A DNA stretch of 64,000 nt from Parietichytrium sp. I65-24A (Eukaryota > Sar > Bigyra > Thraustochytrida > Thraustochytriidae): contig BLSF01000001.1 of the NCBI GenBank assembly GCA_012862575.1, positions 992,001-1,056,000 of the forward strand. Reading direction: 5' to 3'. The notes below the pieces were generated by a model, which was given only the letters and a program-made list of their open reading frames with translations, made no database searches and was not told the DNA's origin. Below are positions 10,026 through 20,649 of the stretch, piece after piece (positions within the stretch are counted from its first letter, which is position 1; every line of letters starts with the position of its first letter). Position numbers and translations under genes: made by a program.

Positions 10026-11093
10026 TCACTGTATTGTGCAAGTCGAAGACAAATTTCGAAGCATCCCTTGTGAATGGCGAGCTAATAATATAATCTGACA
10101 AGAGCAGTTGTCAGTGGAGCCTCTTCGAAGAGCCTCCTCCACGAGGAGTGTGGCAACCTGACAACATTTCTCCGCGCAATCGTGATCTCTCAAGGGTCCC
10201 AGCTTTCGAAGTTGGTTGGCGACAAACTTTCCAGCATCCTCGTTAGTGAACACATTCCATATGCCATCGCACGCTAGGAGAACTGCGAGGTCGTCTTCTG
10301 TACATAAGTGTTCCACAATCTCCGGAATCCCGCAGACAAGGTCTTCGCTTATGGGGTTTGCGCTGGTTCCCCAAGCTGACACCCTCGGGAGCTTAAAATC
10401 AAAATCTCCCAAAGCTCTCGTCACGGCGAGTGCACCAAGAACGCGTTCTTGCGTGCTTCCGTACTTTGCCGACGATATGAAGCCTCCGCTCTCTTCAATC
10501 CTCTTCCTCTCTCTCTCGAGCGTGGGAACGTGGTCCTCGCTGAGCCCTTGAACTTGGCCATCTTTTCTGATCAAAATACACCTTGAATCACCAGCGTTGG
10601 CACACGTAACCTTCAGCTTTTTAGTGCTCAAATCGTACTCAGTGCAGGCCACCACAGCAGTGCATCCGCTGCTATATTCGGAAGAGTCCGCAAACCTGCT
10701 CTGTAAATAATTTCGCAATAGATCGTCGCATTCCGAGAAAGCGGAGATTATGGCAGCGTTAATATCTGTAAACCGCTCGCCGCGTTGAGATAAAAGGAAT
10801 GGTATGACTTGGCTGCAAAACTTGGCCGACTCGCAGCCCCCATGTCCATCAAAAACTCCGAACAAGCCCTGAATTTTGTTCGAGTCGGTGTGAATTTCCT
10901 TTTGCTGGACAAGCCCGTCGATGGGGATCTGTTGAATATCAAACAGCTCGTACTTTAGATAGTTGACGGCCGTGAGCGCGTCTTCCATGGTGTTGCGCCC
11001 TCCGATACGCTCGCATGAGCCTACGCCACAAAACCCATTTGCCTTCAGCTGCTCGCCCATCGCATCCACGCCTGCATCGCCTGCAGTCCGCAT
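10026..11093 (-). CDS. PP2C-type (PPM) serine/threonine protein phosphatase
   Basis: This 355-residue protein is almost entirely one PPM catalytic domain. The Mn/Mg-dependent enzymes remove phosphate from Ser/Thr. Visible motifs in order: GGRNTMEDA (about 31-39, the Arg that binds phosphate and the Glu/Asp pair), VFDGHGG (about 80-86, metal-binding Asp), SSGCTAVVA, CANAGDSR, AVTRALGDFDFK, LACDGIWNV with its metal Asp, and STDNCS with the final Asp. All expected catalytic residues are present, so it should be active. There is no signal peptide or membrane segment, so it is probably cytosolic or nuclear. The start ATG at 11093 gives about 20 extra residues before the domain. It shares a convergent end with the ARM-like gene. 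The substrate is unknown. Confidence 0.93.
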   Translation of the reverse strand: MRTAGDAGVDAMGEQLKANGFCGVGSCERIGGRNTMEDALTAVNYLKYELFDIQQIPIDGLVQQKEIHTDSNKIQGLFGVFDGHGGCESAKFCSQVIPFLLSQRGERFTDINAAIISAFSECDDLLRNYLQSRFADSSEYSSGCTAVVACTEYDLSTKKLKVTCANAGDSRCILIRKDGQVQGLSEDHVPTLERERKRIEESGGFISSAKYGSTQERVLGALAVTRALGDFDFKLPRVSAWGTSANPISEDLVCGIPEIVEHLCTEDDLAVLLACDGIWNVFTNEDAGKFVANQLRKLGPLRDHDCAEKCCQVATLLVEEALRRGSTDNCSCQIILLARHSQGMLRNLSSTCTIQ

Positions 11094-11366
11094 CTCGTTA
11101 TTAACGCCTTGGGAACGCCTGCTCGCCTACCATGCATGCATTTACAGACAACCCAAGACTCACACGCCACACTTGGTCAGCGCCAGCCACCTCCTGGTAC
11201 CTTGGCGACGGAGAGTCGGACTCCCGCGCGGCAGCGGGGCTCCCAGCAACAGGCAGACAAGCGAGGCCGCACAGCGTTTCTGTGCGAGGCTCTTTCCCGT
11301 CTTTTCCGTCGCCGAATTCCGACTGAGCTGCCGCCTCAGAGTACACGGCAGAATTGGCAAGGATGG

Positions 11367-11429
11367 CACAATCTGCACAATCTGCACAATCGGCTCAAGT
11401 GGCACAAGTGGCACAAGTGGCAGAGTGCC
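11367..11429. repeat. Degenerate 9-nt tandem repeat, seven units
   Basis: Seven consecutive 9-base units of the form gcacaatct, gcacaatcg, gctcaagtg and gcacaagtg. The units change from one flavour to the other midway. The array lies about 270 bp upstream of the PP2C start codon. Confidence 0.85.
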
Positions 11430-11913
11430 GTTCCCCTTTTGGCAGTCACTGTCGCCGGCTAGAGTGGCTAGAGTGGATTATTGTCGACACTGTGCAGAAG
11501 AAGGGTGCGACTAAGGCCATCTCTTACCAGGTCGCAGCGTCAGGTCAGTACGCGCAGCGCAGTGCAACTGAGTCTCCGTAGGGCCGTGTAAAGCACAAAG
11601 CTTTCTTTTCTTAGCCTTTCTTTTTTTCTTTCTTTCTTGGCTGTGTCTTGGCTGTGTCTTGGTCATGGATGGCTTCGATGTCGTTCTGCTGCTGAGACAA
11701 TCCAAAACTACTTTTTTTTTGCGACGGCACTGATGAGAAGCGTCCAAAATCAAGTTTCGCAGCGGAAGAGGCGGCGGAGGCTAGGCAGAGGAGTCTTGAG
11801 CGAGAGAGGCCAATCCGCAGTGCAACTGCTCGTAGTGCGTTGCCATGTTTTATTTAATTAATCCCGGGATGGACGAAGAGAAGCTCTACGAAATTGCGGT
11901 ATGGAGGACCTGA

Positions 11914-11923
11914 GTACCGGTAC
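11914..11923. promoter_or_regulatory. Recurring palindrome GTACCGGTAC, copy 1
   Basis: A perfect 10-base palindrome, followed at once by a second partial copy (CCGGTG). Identical copies were seen at 28631, 31235 and 39257, all between genes. A binding-site role is inference. Confidence 0.35.
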
Positions 11924-12342
11924 CGGTGCAATCGCCTTTCGACGATTCCAGCGGAAAAGGAAACCGCCTCCTCTCCTCAGGTTACATTTTGTCCCATCTT
12001 TGTGCACATCCCTTTTCAATTGGTAAATGAATAGCTGCATGCTTTTTTTCTTCGCCGAGGGGCATGGTCAGTTCGACTGCGTCGCTACACACTCTGGGTG
12101 GCTTGACTTCGCGTTTTACTGTTTGGGTACATTCCGGCGGCGTATTTAAAAAAACAATTCATTGCACGGAACCTCTCTCCTTCTCAGCCTTCTCTCTTGT
12201 TGCCTTCCTCCAACCTTCGAGCTCTTGGCATCGCTGGCGCGAGTATTTCGAAGGCGTTGTGAAAAATTCTAAATTTCACTCGGTGACTCTGCGTCCCATG
12301 GATGGCGAAGCAGTGTGGGCCAAAAAGTAAAGAAAAGGAAAA

Positions 12343-12344
<2 letters not shown>

Positions 12345-12380
<36 letters not shown>
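12345..12380. repeat. AG dinucleotide microsatellite, 18 units
   Basis: An uninterrupted run of AG repeats in the intergenic region, about 700 bp before the pyrophosphatase start. Confidence 0.95.
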
Positions 12381-12381
<1 letters not shown>

Positions 12382-13076
12382 AAGAGTTGTTTGCTTTTCT
12401 TCTTGCATTCGTGGCGCATACGATACGACCATTGACGGTATGGAAGCAGCAAGAAGCGAGAAGCCATCAACCACCCACCATCCACCACCATCTAGTGCTG
12501 CGGGTCCACTTATCACATCAGAATTCGATTGCAGGAAGTAATCGCCGGGAAAATTTGAGTTCGCTCGTTCTCGCTCACTGCGCTCAATTTTCGTCCAATC
12601 TCATCATCATCATTTTCATCTCAAAGCACTTGGCGCTTTGCACATCTTTGCACCTTTCAGCTTTGCAGCTCGGACGTCAAAACGGTATTCTGTGGGACAT
12701 CGCAGCGCGCCCGACACCACAAAACAATATCCCAGCGAACAATCGTGAACAACTCCTTCTTCGGTCCGTCGCCTATCACTCATCTACTCCATACCTTACG
12801 ATATCGAGATTCCTATCAGAGGGTAGCAAACATTATCCGGTGTTGCTGAGATGGTTTTCAGACTATCGTGATCTCTCCGAGTCTGTCTAGTCTGTCTGTC
12901 ACTTTTTGGAGATGTTAGGCGAAAGATTATCTTGGCAGCGTAGATTTGGTTGTAGGTTGGAGAGGCGGGACAGGTGGTCGACAGAGGCGAGGAAAGCAAA
13001 GCAAAGCAAAGCATAAACGATAGGCGTGACGAAATCGAGGTCGCTGCAAAGTTGAGCCGACATAGTTGTAGTGAAA

Positions 13077-13997
13077 ATGAGCTTGAGAGTGGCGCTTCGC
13101 AGGGCTGGGCTGGCCCGCGTGCAGTTCAGGTCGCTGTCGTCGGCGGTGAACTCGAGTCCATACGTGAGTTTGTAATGCGCTTGTGTCCTTGGGTCTGTGT
13201 GGGTATGGGTGTACGCGAGGTGGCGTTGGACCTGGAACTGACGAAAGCTGTGGTGGTGATAGACCGTGGAGTCCAAGGGAACAGTGGTGGAGGGGTTCAC
13301 TCTCAAGAACGAGGAGCACTACAGGCTGTTCTTCAAAGATAGCAAGGCAAACGCCAAGATCTCGCCATGGCACGATATCCCTCTCTTTGTGGATCGCGAG
13401 AAGCGCATTGTCAACTTTGTGAATGAAATTCCTCGTGGAGCTGTGGAGAAGATGGAGATTGCTACCAAGGAGGAGCTCAACCCGATCAAGCAGGATATCA
13501 AGAAGGGCAAACTTCGCTTGTATCCATTCCAGAGTCTGGTGAACTACGGGTGCTTGCCTCAGACTTGGGAGGACCCAAGCCACAAAGATGCATCTACTGG
13601 AATGTTGGGCGACAATGATCCTTTGGATGTGGTCGAGGTTGGATCCCGTGTGCACCTCAGTGGTGAAGTGTACCCTGTCAAGCTCTTGGGAATTCTCGGA
13701 ATGATCGACGAAGGAGAGATGGACTGGAAAGCCATCGCCATTGATGTCACTGACCCTCTCGCAAACAGTATCGACAGTGTCGCAGACCTCGAGAAGCACA
13801 TGCCCGGCAAGGTTGCTTATATTGTTAACTGGTTCAAATACTACAAGGTTCCAGACGGCAAGCCAGTCAACTCTTTCGCATTTGACGACCAGGCCAAAGA
13901 TGCCAAGTTCACCATGGAGATTGTGGAACTCACACACAAGCTATGGAAGGACTCCGCTGCAATCAATGGAAAAGGCCTCTGGAAGCCAGCCAAATAA
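13077..13997 (+). CDS. Mitochondrial soluble inorganic pyrophosphatase, two exons (273 aa)
   Basis: Family I pyrophosphatase hydrolyses PPi to phosphate and pulls biosynthetic reactions forward. My model joins 13077-13163 to 13263-13997. Exon 1 encodes MSLRVALRRAGLARVQF and onward, an Arg- and Ser-rich leader free of acidic residues, typical of a mitochondrial presequence. Exon 2 carries the whole enzyme: HDIPLFVDRE, VNEIPRGAVEKMEI, LNPIKQDIKKGKLR, NYGCLPQTWEDP, the signature GDNDPLDVVEVG, LLDEGE-like GMIDEGEMDWKAIAID, and PDGKPVNSFAFDD. The splice keeps the frame (phase 0); without it an in-frame stop follows within a few codons. The only in-frame initiator on exon 2 would be a GTG, so the upstream ATG is preferred. 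Length and motifs match yeast/animal-type enzymes. Exact acceptor is moderately sure. Confidence 0.9.
13164..13262 (+). other. Intron in the pyrophosphatase gene
   Basis: The donor is GTGAGT and the acceptor ends in GATAG, giving 99 bases, phase 0. The length is a multiple of three but the intron holds in-frame stops, so retention would truncate the protein just after the leader. The polypyrimidine tract is weak. Confidence 0.7.
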
Positions 13998-15344
13998 GTT
14001 GGCAGCCTTCTCGCGAGAAACCCAAGAACAGGACCTCAGAATCAACTCAACATCAACAAAAAGATTTTGACTCCTCTTGGCAATCATTTTAAAAAATCGG
14101 AATATGTTCTGCAACCATAATTAGGTTTCTTTTTTTTTTTTTAACGCTTGTTGAAGCGAGGCTTGGGGCTCGAAACGAGAAATGCGAAATGAGAAATGAG
14201 CCTTCTCTTCCACCACCACCCCAGTTCTCCTCTGGCGCAGCCTTTCTCGGGCTCCACCATAGCCAAGATTAAGAATTAGATCAACAAGGGTCAGGGATTT
14301 GTTCGTTGACACTGATTCGCTGTTTCGCTCGCTCAGCTCGCGATTTTTCATGTGCCTTTCCCAAAATTGCAAAAGTCCTTGACATTGAAAAACTCCAAAA
14401 AATGGCCAAAACCTGACCCACAACGATGTAGCCTATTCCTACAACCACCTATCCCACTATAACTCCGCTGACCACCAGCAGCACAAAGAGGTGTGTGCAC
14501 TAGACAGCGCCTAACACCCGCTTAACCCAATCTATAGCATAGCTCGCTAGCTTGGGATAGCTATGCCGGGGGGTAGCAAAGGACTAGAAGTTTGCACAAA
14601 CTCAGCGAACTCGAAGATTATTGACCCCGCCCGGTCCAAGCTCCAGTCGTAGGAGCGACTAGTGGAGGCTAAGGTGAACAGAAGGTCGTCTCACGTCTTT
14701 TGCTGGAAACGCTGCAAGGCTCTTTCTCGGTCTCTCTTCTGCCCAGTTTGGTCTTTGGTCTTCTCTCTGACCCGAGTCACGCTCTCTCTTCTCTCGTCTC
14801 TCTCTTGTTCACTCCTTCTCACGCTCAAACGCGCGCGTTTCACTCTCAACAAAATTTGATGGATGCACTGTGAATGAAAGAAAGTAGTGGGATGAAAGAG
14901 TGAGTGTGCTAGAAAACGTTAGCGACCATCGCCAGGTGTTGTGCGACTACTAGTGGTTTGCGCTGGGGACTCGTACCTGGTGATCATCAGTTTTGGAGGT
15001 TTGTGCAAACTCACTCCAAGGCTATAGCACAAGTGAGGACTCTTCGGAGTATGTGCAAGCGGCCGAGCAACAAGCAATCAGGGATATAGAGTCGTGGCGA
15101 GTTCGGGGACCCTCTGGTGAGGTGCGCAGTGTGCGACGCCAATTCGGGGCCGGTGGAGTGCGAGCTGCTTGCGAGTTGCTTGCGATCGCGACACACCGCC
15201 GGACAGCAGGCACGAGCCCACTCGAGCCGCCGTGACAGGAGAAACGCAGCGCGGGAGAAGCAAGGGAGAAGGCAAACGGAGCTCTCGGCGGCGGAGAACG
15301 AGCGCTAGCGCGGGAGACGCTGGAAGTGAGGTTGGCCGGCCAAG
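13998..15344. other. Intergenic region before the Ste20-type kinase
   Basis: No convincing gene. It starts with a T-rich tract (12 T at 14131-14142). A CTA/TAG-rich island runs about 14420-14660 with two small hairpins: GCATAGCT paired with AGCTATGC (14537-14566), and CTCC plus AGTCG paired with CGACT plus GGAG (14641-14667). Two word pairs recur in inverted order: TTTGCACAAACTCA (14591) and TTTGTGCAAACTCA (15000), GCGACTAGTGG (14655) and GCGACTACTAGTGG (14943). The last kilobase is presumably promoter and 5' leader of the kinase. Confidence 0.4.
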
Positions 15345-17261
15345 ATGATGAAAAGGCTGTCTAGTCGCGTTTCGAAAAGGTTTGCCGAATTTGACCGTGG
15401 CGACCCTACCAAAAGCTTCGAACTATTAGACTGCCTCGGAGAAGGTACTTATGGCAGCGTGTGGAGCGCAAATGACCTCAAGGCGAAACGTAAGACGGCG
15501 GTCAAGATCGTGCCAATCGACAATGATTTGGAAGAGATCAAAGCGGAAATTGCCATTATGCGGGACAGTCAGAGTGACTTTATTATTAAGCTCTTCAGCG
15601 CATATGTTTCCGTCGACAAGTCTCACATTTGGATGAGTATGGAGGTCTGCGAAGCTGGGTCGGTGAATGACCTCATGTTTGTTACGGACCAAACGTTGAC
15701 TCTGGATCAATTGAGGGAGGTGACTGCCTCCGCAGCTCTTGGGCTGGCTTATCTCCACAAGCAATTTATTATACACCGAGATATCAAATGCGGAAACATT
15801 CTATTGAATGCGCAGGGACAATGCAAGCTCGCGGACTTTGGTGTCTCTGCAGTTTTAAAGTCGAAAGATGCGAGAACGACAACGGCTATCGGGGCTCCTT
15901 TTTGGATGGCGCCAGAGTGCATTTCCGAACAGCCGTACGATGGTCGTGCAGACGTGTGGTCCCTTGGCATTACTGTAATCGAAATGGCAGAGTCCAGGCC
16001 TCCGAACAGCCACATTCACCCTATGCGAGCGCTCTTTGTGATTCCACACCAGCCGCCCCCAAAGCTCACCGATCCTTCTGCTTGGCCGGAAGAGATGAAC
16101 GACTTTGTGGTCAAGTGTCTCACCAAGAAGATGGACGATCGAGCGAGCTCCAAAGAGCTTCTCTCGCATCCTTTCATTCAAAGAGCATGCGGCCTACTTA
16201 AAAAGGGCGGGGGCCGCTCCCCGATACTGGAAAAGCTCGTTCAAAACAGTTTGCCTTCCATTGAGCAATTTCGCAATCTCGAGGAGGATGACGAGGATGA
16301 CTCTTCCGAATATGAAACAGACTCTGAGTACGACAACGAAACGCTGCAGATCGATCGCAGTAGGACGAACGCAAAGACAATGGCATCAGTGGCTTCATCC
16401 GTCAACGAGCCAAGGCCGCCCAAGCCACGTCAAGGCTCGGTGCAAACCTTTTACATGCTCGAAAGCGACGAAGAGGAATCACCGAAGGCAAGGTCCGGCG
16501 GGCGCGAGCCAGAGGCCTTCGACAGGTGGTTCGAGGACGATGCCGCACGAAAGTCGCAACCAGTTCCTTCTCAAGGGATGCGCACACCTTCCGCGAGGGT
16601 TCCACCACCTCGGCATCAGGATCGCATGTCCACCTCGAGTTTCGTAGAAGTGAGCAGTCGCAGTGGCATTGCATCGGAACGTAGCATTGCACCCATTCGG
16701 CCTGCCACCACGAAGAAGAGCACTTTGAAAAAGAAGGCCCAGACCCTCTCGATGGGCAAAACTGCTTCCGCCCCGCTGACTGTCTCAAAGCGGTTCTCCA
16801 GAAGCCGATTGAGCTCCAAAAAACACAGCGTCAACTTGTCGGACGGATTCCTTCCCAAGAGCGAACAGAATCGCATGAGCTTCCAGGATGTTCGGCAGAT
16901 CCTCTCGGGTCCCTCTGTCCCAATGTCGGATCGAAAGAAATCTGTGCGTTCGGTGCGAAACCCTATTGCGGTTGGGGCGCCCGAGGACTATTCGAGCGTT
17001 GTGATGACCAAGGAGTTCATTCACTTGCTCAAGCAGTCCAAGCAAGATGCGCCAGATCTTTTTAAGGCGCTTTCTGAGGTCAGCGAGGACCCGCAGGATG
17101 TTTTCACGGCCGCGTTACAAGTCGTCCTTGCAGCTACGAAAAGCTCGTCCATCGGGTCTCAGGACTCTAGTTCTACGTCAGGCCGCTCCCGGACCGGTAG
17201 GCCTGTTGCGCGCGTCACGCGGCCCAAGCCGGCTGCACCTCCTGGTCCGCCGCCGCGGTAG
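15345..17261 (+). CDS. Ste20-family (MST/GCK-like) serine/threonine protein kinase (638 aa)
   Basis: The protein kinase domain covers about residues 25-285. Visible: the glycine loop GEGTYGSV (32-39), the ATP lysine in TAVKI (54), HRDIKCGNILL in the catalytic loop, DFGVSAVL at the metal site, and the activation segment end IGAPFWMAPE, which is typical of the MST/GCK groups. It should be an active kinase. The rest is low-complexity: an acidic stretch (EEDDEDDSSEYETDSEYDNE), Ser/Arg-rich segments and a short helical block near residues 545-600 (KEFIHLLKQSKQDAPDLFKA), ending in a Pro-rich tail. MST kinases normally end in a SARAH dimerisation helix; I do not see a clear one. A Hippo-type role is therefore possible but unproven. 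The ATG at 15345 is the first in frame. Confidence 0.9.
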   Translation: MMKRLSSRVSKRFAEFDRGDPTKSFELLDCLGEGTYGSVWSANDLKAKRKTAVKIVPIDNDLEEIKAEIAIMRDSQSDFIIKLFSAYVSVDKSHIWMSMEVCEAGSVNDLMFVTDQTLTLDQLREVTASAALGLAYLHKQFIIHRDIKCGNILLNAQGQCKLADFGVSAVLKSKDARTTTAIGAPFWMAPECISEQPYDGRADVWSLGITVIEMAESRPPNSHIHPMRALFVIPHQPPPKLTDPSAWPEEMNDFVVKCLTKKMDDRASSKELLSHPFIQRACGLLKKGGGRSPILEKLVQNSLPSIEQFRNLEEDDEDDSSEYETDSEYDNETLQIDRSRTNAKTMASVASSVNEPRPPKPRQGSVQTFYMLESDEEESPKARSGGREPEAFDRWFEDDAARKSQPVPSQGMRTPSARVPPPRHQDRMSTSSFVEVSSRSGIASERSIAPIRPATTKKSTLKKKAQTLSMGKTASAPLTVSKRFSRSRLSSKKHSVNLSDGFLPKSEQNRMSFQDVRQILSGPSVPMSDRKKSVRSVRNPIAVGAPEDYSSVVMTKEFIHLLKQSKQDAPDLFKALSEVSEDPQDVFTAALQVVLAATKSSSIGSQDSSSTSGRSRTGRPVARVTRPKPAAPPGPPPR

Positions 17262-18114
17262 CTCTGGTAGCTCTGTAGTTCTGGGGCTTTCATCAGCTCA
17301 CCTCACCTCTCAATAATTCCCTGCAAATGTACCATCAACGCTAAAGAATTTTTCTTCCAATGAACATGATTTCGCGATTTCGCGTGCAATAGTTCCGGGA
17401 CCTTGGCAAATTCCCAATCTGCAAGTGTACGTACAAATGTGAAACTGCACTAGTACCACGTACGGTACTAGTCCAGACGTATGCTCTCATTAAGATTCCC
17501 CTACGCCCGCTACTCGGTGATTCCAGAAATCTGCGAGCGAAACTTGAAACTGCTCCGGAGCACTAATACTCTCTAACTTTACTCTGTACCCAGTATCTGC
17601 CTATCGCGAACAGTAGAGGTCTAGTGCTTAATATTAGTCTCTGCAATAGCGAGGTACTACCATACCACCACTCCTATAACCCTATTGGACCTGCCTACGA
17701 CAGCATGTACAAGAGCCGGCTATAGACCACGCCTACGCCAATCCCCTATCAAATGACATGTGAAGGCAGTGACAGCAGTGACTTTCCCTCAAAGAAGGTG
17801 CTAAGGAAAGACTATAGAAAAGGCTGCGGTCCAAGTGAAAGTTCAGAGATGTTGAGAGTGTTCAGAGATGTTGAGAGCTGAGCGTCGTCCTCGAGGACTA
17901 GCAGATCAAGCAGATCAAGCAGATCCCCATCGACCATCGACCATCAGCCACGACCAGAAGGCACCAGAAGCCAAGTATCGAAGGAGACAAGTATCAAAGT
18001 ATTCACGGAGAGAAGGTGTTCAGTTGTCTGAACAAAGGTTTCTCCCGGCGAAAGAAGGCCCACGCAACCCACCCAGCTCAGCAGGAGCCTATTGAGAGGC
18101 AACAGAGGAGGGAG
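17262..18114. other. Intergenic region before the copine gene
   Basis: No gene seen. About 17440-17780 is a CTA/TAG-rich island. Three short tandem arrays follow within 240 bp of the copine start: a 19-nt unit twice (17841-17878), a 9-nt unit gcagatcaa about three times (17901-17927), and a 7-nt unit catcgac (about 17928-17945). Confidence 0.45.
17841..17945. repeat. Cluster of 19-, 9- and 7-nt tandem repeats upstream of copine
   Basis: Adjacent unrelated arrays: gttcagagatgttgagag repeated twice with 19-nt spacing, gcagatcaa repeated, and catcgac repeated. They lie in the probable leader of the copine gene. Confidence 0.75.
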
Positions 18115-19997
18115 ATGGCGAACGTTCCAACGGCGGCGGTGGTGGAGGTGGACACGTCGCTGAGCAGCAAAGTGGAGCTGTTCATGTCGTGCCGAGGGTT
18201 GGTGAACATGGATGTTCTGAGCAAGAGCGACCCTTTTATCGTAGTGTACACGAGGGAGAATCGATCGCAGGGATGGAAGGAGCTCATGCGTACCAAGACG
18301 ATCATGGATAATTTGAACCCGGATTTTACAGACCAGTTGCAGATGCTTTATCAATTCGAGAGGATTCAAGACCTTCGGTTCGACGTTTACGACCGAGATA
18401 GCGACTCAGAAAACTTGAGTTCACAAGATTTTATTGGGCGCTGCGATACGAACCTGGCTCGAATTATGAGCGCTAAAGGCTCGGTTCTCTCGGAGAATCT
18501 GATCGGGCCTCATGGAGAGACAAACCGAGGAAGGATCGTTATTCGCGGGGAGGAAATTTCTGCTTGTCGCGACGTGGCACACTTCACACTTTCGGCGGAT
18601 AATTTGGATCGAAAAGACTGGTTTGGGTTTGGCCGGAGCGATCCTTTTGTATCGATGTTCCGTTCCAGGGAAGATGGCGGCTGGGTCAAAGTATGGGAAA
18701 GCGAGGTCATCAAGAGCAATCTGCATCCGCGCTGGAAGCCATTCTCTGTGCCCGTGCAAGTGCTGTGCAATGGCGACCTGGATCGTCCTATGCGCGTCCA
18801 GGTTTTGGACTGGAACTCGAGCGGTTCTCATGAGCTCATCGGCGAGTTTTCCACTTCTCTCCGGACGATGGTTACGGGAAAGACTTATACGCTGGAGCAC
18901 CCGAAACTCAAGGAGAAAAAAGGGGCAAAGTACAAGGGATCCGGGACCTTGCAAGTCGTGTCCGGTACGATAGAGAAGCGATACTCCTTTCTGGAGTACA
19001 TCCGCGGCGGCTGCGAGCTGAACCTCATTGTCGCCATTGATGCTACTGCAAGCAACGGTGCCCCGTCTCAGCCGCAAAGCTTGCACTATCAGTTCCCCGG
19101 GACCAACCTCCCTGGCTCGCAGCGCAACTTTAGTCAGCTGAACGAGTATCAACGTGCCATTCTTTCTGTTGGGGAGATCTTGAAGGATTATGATACGGAC
19201 GGAAATTTTCCAGTGTACGGTTTCGGAGGGGCTGTCAACGGCCAAGTTAACCATTGCTTTCCGCTCACTTTTGACCCCTCAAACCCGGAAGTTCGAGGCG
19301 TGGAAGGTATCATGGACGTTTACTCAAACATGTTCAACTATGTGAGCCTCTCTGGCCCAACTCTATTTGCCCCTGTGCTTCGCACCGCGAACGAGTACGC
19401 TCAAAACCATTGTTCGCAGCAAAATCAGAGTTATACCGTCCTACTTTTGTTGACCGATGGTGTGCTCATGGATATAGACCAAAGGTAAGTGCTATGCGTG
19501 GTTTTCGGTATTGTGCGAAGAGCCCTTTTTCTAATTCTTGTATTGACGTGACCTGTAGTATTGAGCAAATAGTGAAGGGTTCTGAGTTGCCGCTCAGCAT
19601 CGTCATTGTTGGTGTGGGGAACGCCGACTTTGCACAAATGGAAATTCTCGACGCGGATGAGAACCCTCTCGTTTCAAACGGAAAAAAGATGGAGCGCGAC
19701 ATCGTTCAATTCGTGCCTTTTACAAAATTCAGTCAGATGCACTACTCTGCGCTTGCTGCTGAAGTCCTTGCAGAAATTCCTGATCAACTTGTACAATACA
19801 TGACGAGTCGGGGCATTAAACCAAAGCCTCCCATGCTCGGTTCTCAGAGTGTCTTGGCGATTGAAAGGTCCCAAAGGAATGTTACCGGAGAGGGTTCCGT
19901 TCGCCCTTCGGCTGCCGAAGTTCCTTTTGCGCTCCCCGTACAGTCTTCTCCATCTGCACCCCCTGCACCCCCAGCGTCCGGCAGTGTTCATTTTTAA
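18115..19997 (+). CDS. Copine, two exons (602 aa)
   Basis: Copines are calcium-dependent phospholipid-binding proteins that recruit partners to membranes. The model joins 18115-19484 to 19559-19997. The start is the first ATG in frame (MANVPTAAVVEV), because the frame further upstream has no ATG. C2A lies at about 15-140 (LSKSDPFIVVY), C2B at about 150-280 (FGRSDPFVSMF), and a von Willebrand A-like copine domain from about 295 on, with the metal-site motif LIVAIDATASNG and VYGFGGAVNG. Exon 1 ends in LLLLTDGVLMDIDQ; exon 2 resumes with SIEQIVKGSELPLSIVIVGVG, exactly the normal copine sequence across the junction. It ends with FVPFTKF and AEIPDQLVQYMTSRGIKP, then a Pro/Ser-rich tail. Domain order and length are standard. 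Highly secure. Confidence 0.95.
19485..19558 (+). other. Intron in the copine gene
   Basis: A 74-base intron, donor GTAAGT, acceptor ending CTGTAG, phase 2. Splicing joins AG to T to make Ser and restores a continuous copine domain. A possible branch region is ttgacgtgac close to the acceptor. Confidence 0.9.
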
Positions 19998-20649
19998 CTT
20001 GCTTTGAGTCGGTTAATTGACCCACATGTACATTTTCGATTTCCATGTTTATCTCTCTTCGCCCCTTGTAGCCTTGAACACGTCAGACTCACACCGTACC
20101 ACAAGCAAGACTCTTGCACATCTTTACACATGGTATCATCTCGCTTCCGAACCGCATGCTTTTACCCGCTCTATCCACCGATGCATCGTCTCCACATTGC
20201 GCCGGTGCAAAGGCGCAAACAAACCTCACAGTCAAAGCAAATCATTGCAAGATCATTGCAATTCAATGCAATTCAATGCAATGATATGCAATGATATGCA
20301 AAGATGGCAAAGATGGGCAAAGCATATCTCAAGCCTCAGGTTGCGTTCCGCATCGTCTCTATATGCGGACCCTTCCCTTGTTCTTTCTGCGATCTCTAGT
20401 CATCTAGTCATCTCCCCATCCTTGCATTCTTATCAGAGCTCAGTGCAAATCCTTAGCATCAGGAACGAGTGACTTCGACGCTGATAGCATACATACCTCG
20501 CGCGGACACTCGCGGACGTCCGAGGGTGCGCAGGAAATCTTTTAGCGTAACGGAATACTCCCTGCGAAGGCAAACAGCAGAAGGAAGCCGAGGGAAATCA
20601 GAGAGGAGGAAGGGAAGGACCGGCCAGGTTGGGGTGCGGCGTGTTGAGA
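19998..20649. other. Intergenic region between copine and AP-3 delta
   Basis: No gene seen. It holds the 10-nt array at 20241-20320 and a direct repeat tagtcatctagtcatct near 20397-20413. The genes run in the same direction, so this is a terminator-promoter spacer. Confidence 0.45.
20241..20320. repeat. 10-nt tandem repeat with TGCA core
   Basis: Consecutive 10-base units such as attcaatgca (twice) and atgatatgca (twice), with diverged units on either side ending in ttgca or ggcaa. The period matches about one DNA helical turn. It lies about 330-410 bp before the AP-3 delta start codon. Confidence 0.85.

Larger units (their letters stand above)
11094..13076. other. Divergent intergenic region between PP2C and pyrophosphatase
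   Basis: Nearly 2 kb without a convincing gene. It must hold promoters for both flanking genes, which point away from each other. It contains the 9-nt tandem array at 11367-11429, the palindrome at 11914-11923 and the AG repeat at 12345-12380, listed separately. Small repeats also occur at 11638-11664 (ttggctgtgtc units) and about 12990-13013 (gcaaa units). Confidence 0.5.

Noticed and set aside
12927-13937. Minus-strand open frame of 336 codons over the pyrophosphatase gene
   Set aside because: It lies opposite a well-conserved enzyme, overlaps its exons and intron, and shows no family resemblance. It is a shadow of the coding strand.
13266-13997. Starting the pyrophosphatase at an in-frame GTG without an intron
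   Set aside because: The upstream ATG, mitochondrial leader, good donor and in-frame acceptor explain the gene better than a non-ATG start.
18016-18114. Extending copine upstream to a GTG
   Set aside because: No ATG in that part, and MANVPTAAVVEV leads directly into C2A as in other copines.
18421-19254. Minus-strand open frame of 277 codons over copine
   Set aside because: Antisense to conserved C2 and copine domains, with no recognisable motif.
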